DNA of 64,000 bases from Candidatus Flexicrinis affinis. GTDB taxonomy: Bacteria > Chloroflexota > Anaerolineae > Aggregatilineales > Phototrophicaceae. Numbering within the stretch: the first letter of the stretch is position 1; every line of letters begins with the position of its first letter. This document shows positions 44,901 to 51,831 of the stretch, in pieces. The stretch is taken from positions 124,001 through 188,000 of the forward strand of contig JADJWE010000004.1 in assembly GCA_016716525.1 (NCBI GenBank), read 5' to 3'. Position numbers and translations under genes: made by a program. The notes under the pieces are model-generated. The model worked only from the letters and a program-made list of their open reading frames with translations. It did not search any database and had not been told where the DNA came from.

Positions 44901-45052
44901 GCTTCACCGGCAGCGACGTCACGGTGCGGGTTGACGGCGACGTACGCGCCGAGGTCGAGCGGCGCGGTGATTTGGCCGTCGTGCCGATTGTGTTCGAGGC
45001 CGGGCAGACGGTGCGTGTCGAGGCCGTCTCCAACCCGACGCCGGGCGTCTAG
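41993..45052 (+). CDS. GH94/GH36-like (alpha/alpha)6-barrel glycoside hydrolase or phosphorylase
   Basis: A 1019-residue protein. An N-terminal beta-sandwich region (about residues 60-420, e.g. VNRHVIAPYGDIPALIADVEIENLGG) precedes a helical barrel. The barrel has FNGHGAVSNGLDLHTKPSDLDLFFLLALCEYLSATGDMAFLDEAVPFY, the pattern seen in cellobiose phosphorylase-like enzymes, and GSGDWSDSIVLES near residue 672, corresponding to the catalytic-acid loop GDWND. A C-terminal beta domain completes it. It would process beta-glycans or oligosaccharides; the substrate and whether it uses phosphate are unknown. A hydrophobic stretch (RVFLYRIVRAILLFVTRSF, about 145-163) is unusual for this clan. ATG 41993 has GGGAT upstream. 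Confidence 0.68.
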   Translation: MPITDNQRTAFQEAAECRPPGRVRQLERWLLQQRPLDTAVPLSAQADDPRAFVPTEEGSGSFGRWIVDNAGLPAYQYEMDQFNDPRAVYRTTAGDERRDHWHQVGNRRITAMASNDGTVQVYACDRGGVIVNRYEAEDVLPPMFSLRVFLYRIVRAILLFVTRSFRRIPPAFRPFSASAQGVDTSTNAPPRGVVPPGGAAQAGQPSPVPDVPSGEIDATAQGQQADERHAYAGGFGYINDGTETWATAFRFRPPGAETRRVFGMGYFEHETTYRDIRVNRHVIAPYGDIPALIADVEIENLGGSPVELQYYEYWDVNIQQLQLQWLRSGAFAPSSDSVRRGLNRFFIPSVEWDEDASALRFRQQIRQPRPQSAPSPDQPSEIDWDPANVFLADLDGAQAAVYVNKMTFFGKGGARQPDAVVQRRPGDTLPRDNRNDPMPYCFVIRRDLTVQPGERVKMRFAYGMARPDESLDMLTALKQPADVLDETRAAWKDNLAYFDTGQDPVLHREMAWHAYYMLSSTVYLAFHNVFIVPQGSAYLYLHGADGAPRDQALFALPAAYLDPALARDMLRLIMRVTDAQTGQIMYSFNGHGAVSNGLDLHTKPSDLDLFFLLALCEYLSATGDMAFLDEAVPFYPPSQSPPGATVLDHVHRALHHLFEVNGIGEHDLVKVGSGDWSDSIVLESAIRDGPGPFGATYGNSKESGESVPNTHMALYVLPLLSEILNERDPGIREVIDADGRLERMRAGVRVQWNAKGWYNRAVLRDVHNRPVVIGDLWLEAQVWPLICADAAEASRLSAVIESVDYHLDRPSPVGAALLPGGMVWPAVSQLATWGYSRTGRHHLAWRSLNRNTYAAHSTAYPNVWINTWSGPDGVNGTAADQPGWTWSSFVTPMTDFPIMNANQDAMALLGLLRVCGIEPAPEGDGLLIQPHVPRERFVLDLPLLKLEVNPTRTVIEYRATVTGKRTLYIRFTGSDVTVRVDGDVRAEVERRGDLAVVPIVFEAGQTVRVEAVSNPTPGV

Positions 45053-45055
45053 CCG

Positions 45056-45206
45056 AACCTTGGGGCGCTGCCCCAAACCCCGTCAGGAGTTTACACTCCT
45101 ACCTCGTTACTCGCGGAATAATGCTGCCAGCGGCATTATTCCGCGGGAAAGGGAGTCCAGAGGGCGTAAGCCCTTTGGTGCATCTGTGGAGGCGAAGCCT
45201 CTATGA
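45056..45206 (+). repeat. Multi-hairpin repeat copy 5 (full length)
   Basis: It begins 4 bases after the GH94-like stop codon, between convergent genes. In order: GGGGC-GCT-GCCCC, AGGAGTTTACACTCCT hairpin, ACCTCGTTAC, a perfect 13-bp hairpin (CGCGGAATAATGC at 45112-45124, complement at 45133-45145, loop of 8), AAAGGGAGTCC, AGAGGGC-GTAA-GCCCTTT, then GGAGGCGAAGCCTC. It is the reference copy: its flanks match copies 1, 4 and 6, its central hairpin matches none. Loop GTAA is of GNRA type. Confidence 0.87.
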
Positions 45207-45223
45207 CCCGCTAATTCGGGAGC

Positions 45224-45643
45224 TTAGCTCGGATTGGTCTTGCGCGTGTGCTCGACCGACTTGTGGATCACTTTGCGCAGCACGTCCATATCGACGTCGG
45301 CCAGCTTGTTAATGTACAGGCAGGCCTTGCTCGTCGTGTGCTTGCCGAGCTTGTCCATCAGGGCGTCGTAGCCGTCGAAGTCCATATCGATGTAGAGCGT
45401 CAGGCTCGCCTTGCGCGGGGAAAACGCGATCACCGGGGAGTCGCCTTCGCGCCCGCTTTCGTACGTGTAGTGGTACTTGCCGAAGCCGATGATCGACGGC
45501 CCCCACATGACAGGCTCTTCGCCGGTAGCTTCCTGCATCATATGCAGAAGGGCGAGACCGTCCTCGCGCCTGCGCTTGTTCTCGACGCCGTCCAGAAACG
45601 CCTGCACGCTTTCTGCGGTCGGTCTGGTCTTGTTCTCGGCCAT
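45224..45643 (-). CDS. DUF1801 (YdhG-like) domain protein
   Basis: A 139-residue soluble protein with the DUF1801 pattern: SVQAFLDGVENKRRREDGLALLHMMQEATGEEPVMWGPSIIGFG, then an ASLTLYIDMDF strand pair and ACLYINKLADVDMDVLRKVI. DUF1801 folds like the iron-chaperone frataxin and related small domains; its role is unclear. The start at 45643 was chosen over a GTG nine bases earlier, because GAGGGGA lies about 10 bases before it. The gene is convergent with the GH94-like gene. Confidence 0.82.
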   Translation of the reverse strand: MAENKTRPTAESVQAFLDGVENKRRREDGLALLHMMQEATGEEPVMWGPSIIGFGKYHYTYESGREGDSPVIAFSPRKASLTLYIDMDFDGYDALMDKLGKHTTSKACLYINKLADVDMDVLRKVIHKSVEHTRKTNPS

Positions 45644-45873
45644 GACAAACACGTCCCCTCGCTCACTCGCGGTTAACTGACTTTAGCACGAATGTTCGTT
45701 TTCTGGCAACCGCTGTGGCGGCTTTACGCTTCGGAAAACGTCACTCCAACGCCTCTCCGCCTCGGAAAAGGATCATCGTGTCCGGCGCGTGTCGTTCTCC
45801 CTCTTCAGCCTTGAGAGGCCGGGGGCGAGGTCTGCGTGTCGGTTTGGCGGGGTGTGGTGCGGCGCACCACCGA

Positions 45874-46731
45874 CTACGTAAACAGCGGCTCCATCGCCCA
45901 TTCGGTGATGATCGCGTCCATCTCGGCGTTGGTCGGGCGCGACACGAAGCGATTGGCCGCGTCCAAGACCTTCGGCAGCAGGGTGACATCGCCGACGGTG
46001 TTGAGGAAGATGTCGGGCTGACCCAGCACCCAGTGTACGGCCTTATCGATGGCGTCTTGGCGGGTGAGCGGCTCGTACCACACGGCGTGGGTGTGCTCGC
46101 CGTGATACGGCCTGCGCGTAATTGCCTTGATTGTCTGCACGGCGATCCCGCGCGACTGCGCCAGTGCCAGCACCGCGTTGAAGCCGGCGGCATAGGCCGG
46201 ATTCTTCATCATGATGTAGTTGTACGGCAGCAGCACCGAGTCGAAGTCGAACGCTTCGAGGCTGTTGAGGTGGCTGTGCGTAACTTCGACATCGTGGCCG
46301 GTGACTCCGATGTGCTTGACCAGCCCTTGATCGCGGGCCTCGACCAGATACTCGAGCGCGCCGCCGGGGCCCATGGCGACCTTCCACTCGTCTTCAGCGA
46401 CGAGGTAGTGCATCTGGATCAGGTCGACCGAGTCGACGCGCAGGCGGTCGAGCGACTTGTGGAACTCTTCGCGGGCTTCGGCGTAGGTACGCTTGCCAGT
46501 CTTGGTGGCGAGGAAGAAGTCTTTGCGGTGCTGCGCCATCCACGGGCCGATGCGCAGCTCGGAGTCGCCGTAGCTGGCGGCGGTGTCGATGTGGTTGATG
46601 CCGTATTCAAGCAGCAGATCGAGCGTGCGGTCGGCCACGTCTTGCGTGACAGTGCCGAGCGCGACCGCGCCGAACAGCGTGCGCGAGCTGAGGTGGCCGG
46701 TTCGTCCAAAGGGAATTTTCGGAATTGCCAT
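45874..46731 (-). CDS. Aldo/keto reductase
   Basis: A 285-residue NADPH-dependent oxidoreductase with the AKR tetrad: Asp in HIDTAASYGDSE, Tyr in the same motif, Lys in FLATKTGKR and His in DLIQMHYL. It opens with PKIPFGRTGHLSSRTLFGAVALG and keeps the cofactor loop VKHIGVTGHD. The C-terminal part VLGQPDIFLNTVGDVTLLPKVLDAA fits bacterial AKRs of unknown substrate. Start 46731 has AGGAG 8 bases upstream. The gene is divergent from the PLP decarboxylase. Confidence 0.87.
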   Translation of the reverse strand: MAIPKIPFGRTGHLSSRTLFGAVALGTVTQDVADRTLDLLLEYGINHIDTAASYGDSELRIGPWMAQHRKDFFLATKTGKRTYAEAREEFHKSLDRLRVDSVDLIQMHYLVAEDEWKVAMGPGGALEYLVEARDQGLVKHIGVTGHDVEVTHSHLNSLEAFDFDSVLLPYNYIMMKNPAYAAGFNAVLALAQSRGIAVQTIKAITRRPYHGEHTHAVWYEPLTRQDAIDKAVHWVLGQPDIFLNTVGDVTLLPKVLDAANRFVSRPTNAEMDAIITEWAMEPLFT

Positions 46732-46857
46732 GATCGTGACTCCTAGTCGCATAGTTGCGACCGATTGTACCGCGTGCCACTGGGATCGCGGTCTGAACGG
46801 AATGACAGGCACGACATCCGCGGTGTTCTACGGTTGTTCGGTGTCTGTGAAAGGGAC

Positions 46858-46863
46858 TATCAT
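46858..46863 (+). promoter_or_regulatory. -10 box suggesting a leaderless PLP decarboxylase transcript
   Basis: TATCAT ends 6 bases before an in-frame GTG at 46870. A weak -35 (TTGTTC) lies 18 bases upstream. With usual spacing transcription begins at or beside the GTG. Confidence 0.45.
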
Positions 46864-46869
46864 CACACG

Positions 46870-48336
46870 GTGCGTAACGACCCGAAAGCAGACCCGATGT
46901 TTGATCGTCTCGACCAATTGGAATCTCAAGCCCGCGCGCTGGAACTGAGCGCCGCGCAGCGCCAACACCTGACCGGCGAGGTCGTCGCTTACGTCGACCG
47001 CTTCTATCGCGAGTCGCCGGGCCGGCCGATGTATCAGTACACCGACGACATGGGCGCGGGCATCCTCGACGCGCCGATCTCGCCGGACCCGATCGACATC
47101 GGCGAGGCGCTGCGCCTGCTGCACCGGCACGTCGACAGCCCGGGCTTGAACCCGACCGCGCCGGGGCATCTGGCCTATATCCCCGCCGGCGGGCTGTATC
47201 CGGCCGCGCTGGGCGATTACTTGAGCGCGGTGACCAACCTGTATTCCGGCATCTTCTTCGTCGCGCCCGGGGCGGTGCGGCTAGAAAACATGCTGCTGCG
47301 CTGGATGGGCGAGATGGTCGGCTATCCTGCCGACGCGGCCGGAAACCTGACGACCGGCGGCAGTATCGCCAACCTGACCAGCGTCGTGACGGCGCGCGAC
47401 GCCCACGGCCTGAAACCGAAGGATTACGCCCGCAGCGTGGTGTATCTGTCCGGCGAGCGCCACCACTCGATCGACAAGGCGCTGCGGATCGCCGGGTTTA
47501 CCGAGGTCGTCATGCGCCTGATTGACATGGACGCGGCGTATCACATGCGGCCCGACGCGCTCGCAGCGCAGATTGACGCCGACCGGCAGGCCGGCCTCAA
47601 TCCGTGGCTGGTCGTGGCGAACGCCGGCGCGACCAACACCGGCGCGGTCGATCCGCTGACCGAGATCGGCCAGATCGCGCATGATCGAGGGTTGTGGTTC
47701 CACGTCGATGGGGCATACGGCGCGTTCTTCGCGCTGTGCGAGCCGGGGCGCGAACGCCTGCGCGGGATCGAACGGTCGGACTCGGTCATCATGGACCCGC
47801 ACAAGAGCCTGTTCCTGCCGTGGGGGTCGGGCGCCGTGCTGATCAAAGACCGACGCACGATGCTGGCCTCGCACCACTATTCGCCGAGCTACTTGCAGGA
47901 CGTGGAAGGCGGCGAGGAGTTGTCGCCAGCCGACCTGTCGCCGGAGCTGACACGCAGTTTTCGAGGACTGCGCGTGTGGCTCCCATTAAAACTATTCGGG
48001 ACGCGCCCGTTCGCCGCCGCCCTCGAAGAGAAGATGCTGCTGGCCCGCTATTTCCGTGCCCGTATGGCGGAAGCCGACGGTTTCGAGGTCGGGCCAGAAC
48101 CCGACCTGTCGGTCGTGTTGTGGCGCTACGTGCCGGCGCGCGGTGACGCTGACGCCTTCAACGCGCAGTTGGTCGAGGCGGTCAAGCGCGACGGCCGCGT
48201 GTTCCTCTCATCGACGCGCATCGACGGCGTGTTCTGGATCCGGCTTGCCGTGCTGGCGTATCACACCCACAAAGACACTATCGACCTCGCCATCGACGTC
48301 ATCTGCGAACAGGCCGCGGCGCTGGAGCGCGCGTAG
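46870..48336 (+). CDS. PLP-dependent group II decarboxylase-like enzyme
   Basis: A protein of about 488 residues (479 if ATG 46897 is used) of the aromatic-L-amino-acid/glutamate decarboxylase fold. Visible are the N-terminal helix arm, TTGGSIANLTSVVTARD (cofactor phosphate loop), SGERHHSIDKALRIAG, VVANAGATNTGAVDPL, FHVDGAYGAFF (Asp holding the pyridine N) and the Schiff-base Lys in SVIMDPHKSLFLPWG. Substrate may be an aromatic amino acid, but the residues that decide this cannot be judged. The GTG start at 46870 is proposed because a -10 box lies 6 bases before it and neither start has a good ribosome binding site. Confidence 0.83.
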   Translation: MRNDPKADPMFDRLDQLESQARALELSAAQRQHLTGEVVAYVDRFYRESPGRPMYQYTDDMGAGILDAPISPDPIDIGEALRLLHRHVDSPGLNPTAPGHLAYIPAGGLYPAALGDYLSAVTNLYSGIFFVAPGAVRLENMLLRWMGEMVGYPADAAGNLTTGGSIANLTSVVTARDAHGLKPKDYARSVVYLSGERHHSIDKALRIAGFTEVVMRLIDMDAAYHMRPDALAAQIDADRQAGLNPWLVVANAGATNTGAVDPLTEIGQIAHDRGLWFHVDGAYGAFFALCEPGRERLRGIERSDSVIMDPHKSLFLPWGSGAVLIKDRRTMLASHHYSPSYLQDVEGGEELSPADLSPELTRSFRGLRVWLPLKLFGTRPFAAALEEKMLLARYFRARMAEADGFEVGPEPDLSVVLWRYVPARGDADAFNAQLVEAVKRDGRVFLSSTRIDGVFWIRLAVLAYHTHKDTIDLAIDVICEQAAALERA

Positions 48337-48337
48337 C

Positions 48338-48490
48338 TGCGTGCAGAGGCTTCGCCTTCAAACCTCCACAAGAGATTTGCACCCCTTGACCCCGTAACTG
48401 TAGAAGAGGTCACATGCGCGATCTCTTTTACAAGTATGGGAGTCCAGAAGGCGAAAGCCTTCTGGCTGGGTTTGGGTCAGCGCCCCAACC
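48338..48490 (+). repeat. Multi-hairpin repeat copy 6
   Basis: It fills the whole gap between convergent stop codons. In order: GAGGCTTCGCCTT, CACAAGAGATTTGCACCCC, CCCCGTAAC, a central hairpin of about 13 pairs (arms 48397-48411 and 48420-48435, one bulge and two mismatches), ATGGGAGTCC, a perfect 9-bp hairpin CCAGAAGGC-GAAA-GCCTTCTGG (48444-48465), and GGGTTTGGGTCAGCGCCCC. The flanks GTAAC and GGGAGTCC match copy 5, the central arms do not. GAAA is a GNRA loop. Confidence 0.82.
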
Positions 48491-49387
48491 TCAGCGCGGT
48501 TCGTAGCTGTCCACGAGATGCGCGTAGCTTTGGGGATAGCGGGCGAGAAATTCGCGGAAGCTCAGCGGCGCGTGGCCGGTGATGCGCCGCACGTCGTCGC
48601 CGACGAAGTCGAGTTCGCCCGCCTTGACCGCCGTGTACGTGCTGATCCACCCGTCCACGATCTTCTCAGGCGCGCCGTAGACCGAGCGCGACTGGCGCGC
48701 TTCGTCCATCGTCTCGTCGTAGAAACGGCACGGGCGCTCGGTGATCTCGGTGAGGATCGCTGCCATCTCGGTGAAGGACAACGCCTCGGGACCGGTGTTG
48801 TTGATCGTCTGGCCGTTATAGGACGGATCGGCGAGGACGACCGCCGCGACGTCGGCGATGTCGTCGCGCGTGACGACCGAGATGCGCCCATCGCCCGCTG
48901 GCCCGCGCACGACTCCATCCTTGCCGAAAAACCCCGGCATCACGTCGGCATACAGGCTGTTGCGTAATAACGTGAAATCGAGGCCGGTCGCGCGGACCGC
49001 CTGCTCGGTGTGGTAGTGATCGCGGGCGAGGATGAAGGTCGCATCCGGCGCGGCGTTAAGGAACGACAGGTACACGATGCGCTGGACGCCTGCCTCGACC
49101 CCGGCGTCGATCGCGGCCTTGTGCACCTGCACGCGGTCGCCGCCTTCGTGAGCAGACACGAGCAGCATGGTCGATACGCCGGAGAGCGCCGCGACCATTG
49201 CGGGACGGTCGGTGTAGTCGGACGCGACGGCCACCGTCGAGGTCGGCAGCTTGGGCGCTCGAGACTCGTCGCGTACGATCAGCCGCAGTGGCAAGCCTCG
49301 CTTGGCAAGCCGCTCGGCGACGCGCCGGCCAACCTTGCCCGATGCGCCAGTGATGCCGATGACTCCACCGTCTGCCTGATCCGTCAT
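48491..49387 (-). CDS. NmrA-type atypical SDR (NAD(P)-binding) protein
   Basis: A 298-residue protein beginning with a Rossmann motif GVIGITGASGKVGRRVAERLAKRG. HYHTEQAVRATGLDFTLLRNSLYADVMPG matches the NmrA/azoreductase-like atypical SDR group, which often senses the NADP pool or reduces quinones. The usual Tyr-x-x-x-Lys catalytic pair is not evident. It is last in a long minus-strand run of genes. Confidence 0.82.
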   Translation of the reverse strand: MTDQADGGVIGITGASGKVGRRVAERLAKRGLPLRLIVRDESRAPKLPTSTVAVASDYTDRPAMVAALSGVSTMLLVSAHEGGDRVQVHKAAIDAGVEAGVQRIVYLSFLNAAPDATFILARDHYHTEQAVRATGLDFTLLRNSLYADVMPGFFGKDGVVRGPAGDGRISVVTRDDIADVAAVVLADPSYNGQTINNTGPEALSFTEMAAILTEITERPCRFYDETMDEARQSRSVYGAPEKIVDGWISTYTAVKAGELDFVGDDVRRITGHAPLSFREFLARYPQSYAHLVDSYEPR

Positions 49388-49500
49388 GCGGGTCCTCCTT
49401 CATGCTGTCGCGTGAAATTGTGGGGCTGCGCGATGAGTACGTGCGCGTATGACTTCCAGATACAGCGTGATAAGCCGGACCTTACGGCATGGACCTCTCG

Positions 49501-50256
49501 TTAGTGGGTGGTGCGGCGCGGGCTGAAGACTCCGCGCTCGCCCGCCATACGCGCCACCGCCCGCCGCCAACTGTTGCCTTCGGCGGTGGTGATCGCTTCG
49601 TCGGCGTTCTGATAATCGTTTTTCCGCATGAACTCGCGCAGTTCGTCACGCAGGCGTGACCAAATGTCCGACTGGATCGTAATCAACAGGCGTGACCGGT
49701 GGGCATCGTACGTATTCTGCAGCACTTGTGTGAAGTGCGGCAGGCACAGCCCGTCCGACGCGCGAAATGCGCCGGTCATGCGTTCGTCGTCCACGAAGTC
49801 GCTCAGAATTTTGACGTAACGCGTTTCGGCGCCTGACTGCATCTTGCAGGCGACGCATGGCTTGCTCGGCGTCAGCGCGTCGATGATGGCGACGTTCGGG
49901 TTCTGCGGAAACAGCCGGTTCATCAGCCGCTGCTGCGAGCTGCCACCCGGCGGAGTGCGGCGCAGGATCCGCAGCACTTCGTTGAGGGGGTGCTCGTACA
50001 GCACGGCGATGCCGAGGGCGTTGCCCATCTGCGCAAGCTGATGGCCGTGTTCGTCGCACAGGCCGCGGCTGTCGCGAAAGTCGGCCTGTATGCCGGAGTC
50101 GGTGGTGTATTCGTAGAGGATCGAGTCGAGCAGGCGGGTCGTCTCGTTCTGCAGCAAATTGCAGACGGCACACCCGGGTTTGGCGAACGTCTCGATCAGG
50201 TCGTAAAAGCCGAAGGTCGTTTCCACGCTGACGGATTGCCTCTTCTGTCCGTGCAC
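49501..50256 (-). CDS. DUF6062-like protein with two Cys-pair/Cys-x-x-His units
   Basis: A 251-residue soluble protein built from two similar halves. Half one has KPGCAVC then SRGLCDEHGHQL; half two has KPCVACK then SDGLCLPHF. Each half offers Cys-x2-Cys and Cys-x2-His, a plausible zinc or iron-sulfur site. The pattern fits DUF6062, common in Chloroflexota and Firmicutes, without a known function. Start GTG 50256 is preceded by TATAGT ten bases upstream and lacks a ribosome binding site, so a very short or absent leader is possible. Confidence 0.75.
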   Translation of the reverse strand: MHGQKRQSVSVETTFGFYDLIETFAKPGCAVCNLLQNETTRLLDSILYEYTTDSGIQADFRDSRGLCDEHGHQLAQMGNALGIAVLYEHPLNEVLRILRRTPPGGSSQQRLMNRLFPQNPNVAIIDALTPSKPCVACKMQSGAETRYVKILSDFVDDERMTGAFRASDGLCLPHFTQVLQNTYDAHRSRLLITIQSDIWSRLRDELREFMRKNDYQNADEAITTAEGNSWRRAVARMAGERGVFSPRRTTH

Positions 50257-50293
50257 GTCACAACAGACTATAACGCAGTGTGAAGTGACCGTC

Positions 50294-50758
50294 TCAGTCC
50301 GCGCGCCAGCCGAGCCAAGGGCCGCCGAGGTGACCGAGCGTCAGCCGCCACGGCGTCAACATGAGCAGGCCGACTTCCGGGCCGTCGCTGGATGGCCACG
50401 TCAGCGCGGGATCGTAGCCGAGTGGTTCGGGCGTGCGCTTGAACCATTCCCACACACGCTTGATCTCGGCGCGGTCGTCCACCCATGCGGCATGGCACTC
50501 GATGGTCAGTGGACGAACCGGATCCTTGGCATAGGCGACACTGGCATACGGGCTGTACGCGAGGTGCTTGGCCTTGAGGCTGTACCTGCTGGTGAGCACC
50601 CAGCCGACCGCACTGCCGTCGTCGAGCGACCAGATCGGGTGGAGGGTGCGTGTCCATGGGCGGTTCTGCGCGTCGACCGTGGCGACTGCGGCCCACACTT
50701 GACCATGCGCGATTTCGAGGAATTCGGCGGCGAGTTGGGTGAAGGGTACGTAGTCCAT
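50294..50758 (-). CDS. FMN-binding pyridoxamine 5'-phosphate oxidase-like protein
   Basis: A 154-residue split-barrel protein: AHGQVWAAVATVDAQNRPWTRTLHPIWSLDDGSAVGWVLTSR is the usual first half of PNPOx-like flavin-binding domains, followed by SPYASVAYAKDP and a C-terminal WPSSDGPEVGLLMLTPWRLTLG strand set. It may use FMN or F420 and reduce an unknown substrate; the family is too diverse to say more. Start 50758 was chosen because the split barrel begins just after it. The frame is open upstream but runs against the GNAT gene. Confidence 0.75.
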   Translation of the reverse strand: MDYVPFTQLAAEFLEIAHGQVWAAVATVDAQNRPWTRTLHPIWSLDDGSAVGWVLTSRYSLKAKHLAYSPYASVAYAKDPVRPLTIECHAAWVDDRAEIKRVWEWFKRTPEPLGYDPALTWPSSDGPEVGLLMLTPWRLTLGHLGGPWLGWRAD

Positions 50759-50861
50759 GTCGGTCTGAATCCTCGCGACTAGCTTGACAGAAGCGCCGGG
50801 GGTTACGTCATGGGCTGAGGGCGCAAGTTCATTGTAGTCCGATATGGCGATTGCTGCGGCG

Positions 50862-51779
50862 TTACGGCGTGAGCGAATAGTGGTACCAGCGCTTGTACTT
50901 GATCGGCCCGAGTTTCTCGTACAAGCCGTTGGCCTCGACGCTGTAGCCGGTGATGTAGGCGCGGGTGATTCCCATGCGCGCGACGCGGCGGAAGCACTCG
51001 CGCACGGCGGCCTCAGCCAGCCCCATCCGCCGGTACTGCCGGTGCGTGACGATCTTCTCCACTTCGACCACGCCGTGGGCCGGGTCGGCGAAACCGACGC
51101 ATGACGAGACGTGCAGCCCGTTTGGCGTGACGACCGACAGGTCAAGGCGCGCATCGTAGGCCGGATTCTCGCGCGAATAGGCATAGCGCAGCAGATCGAA
51201 TTCGGTCAGGTCGTCGCGGTTGGAAAAGCCGTCGAGGTTCAGCACGGCTTTAGCGCGATAGTCGCCGTTCTGCGCCATGTCGACGATCTGGTAGCCCTCC
51301 GGTAGCTCCGCTGGGGCGGGCGACGTGGCGCTCAGATCGTAGACGCGCGTCGTGGCGGCCACGCCGGACGTTCCGAAGCCGCGGCGTTCCAGTTCGGCCA
51401 GCGCGTGCTGTTGGCCCTCATGCACTTCGGTCGTGAGCTTGCCGAAGCGAGGCATCCAGTGCCGGATCGTCCAGTCGAGGATGTCGGCGTAGAGGTAGTC
51501 GTAGCCGGGGCGCGTGACGATGAAGAAGACCTCGTCGGCGTTTTCGGAGAGCACGAACCCGAGCAGCGTATCGAACGCATCGAGCCACAGGTGCGTGTAG
51601 TCGCGGAAGAACGTCGGGAACAGCTTCTTCTCGTTCCACAGGCCGTGTTTCCAGTCACCGAGGCGGCTGACGTGCCACACGTAATCGTCGCGTCGATGGG
51701 CGAAGTCGGCATCGAGCAGACGCCACATCGCCGCAAAGTCGCCGCGCATTTCGTCAAACGATCGGTCGTGAATGGCCAT
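50862..51779 (-). CDS. GNAT-family acetyltransferase
   Basis: A 305-residue protein with two GNAT-like halves. The N-terminal half has weak similarity to the fold (FFIVTRPGYDYLYADILDWTIRHWMP). The C-terminal half carries motif A, VEKIVTHRQYRRMGLAEAAVRECFRRV, with the acetyl-CoA pyrophosphate loop, and ends in YEKLGPIKYKRWYHY. The substrate is unknown. GAGGGA lies 5 bases before the ATG. It follows the ABC importer ATPase gene by 52 bases on the same strand. Confidence 0.77.
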   Translation of the reverse strand: MAIHDRSFDEMRGDFAAMWRLLDADFAHRRDDYVWHVSRLGDWKHGLWNEKKLFPTFFRDYTHLWLDAFDTLLGFVLSENADEVFFIVTRPGYDYLYADILDWTIRHWMPRFGKLTTEVHEGQQHALAELERRGFGTSGVAATTRVYDLSATSPAPAELPEGYQIVDMAQNGDYRAKAVLNLDGFSNRDDLTEFDLLRYAYSRENPAYDARLDLSVVTPNGLHVSSCVGFADPAHGVVEVEKIVTHRQYRRMGLAEAAVRECFRRVARMGITRAYITGYSVEANGLYEKLGPIKYKRWYHYSLTP

Positions 51780-51831
51780 GGGTATCCCTCAGGTCACAAC
51801 GCCGACTCAACTATGCGCGATTCCGCTCAAC

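Noticed and set aside
48338..48490. A tRNA or other classical small RNA gene in the repeat-filled gap
   Set aside because: No cloverleaf with T-loop GTTCGAATC-type sequence can be folded; the hairpins match the dispersed repeat instead.
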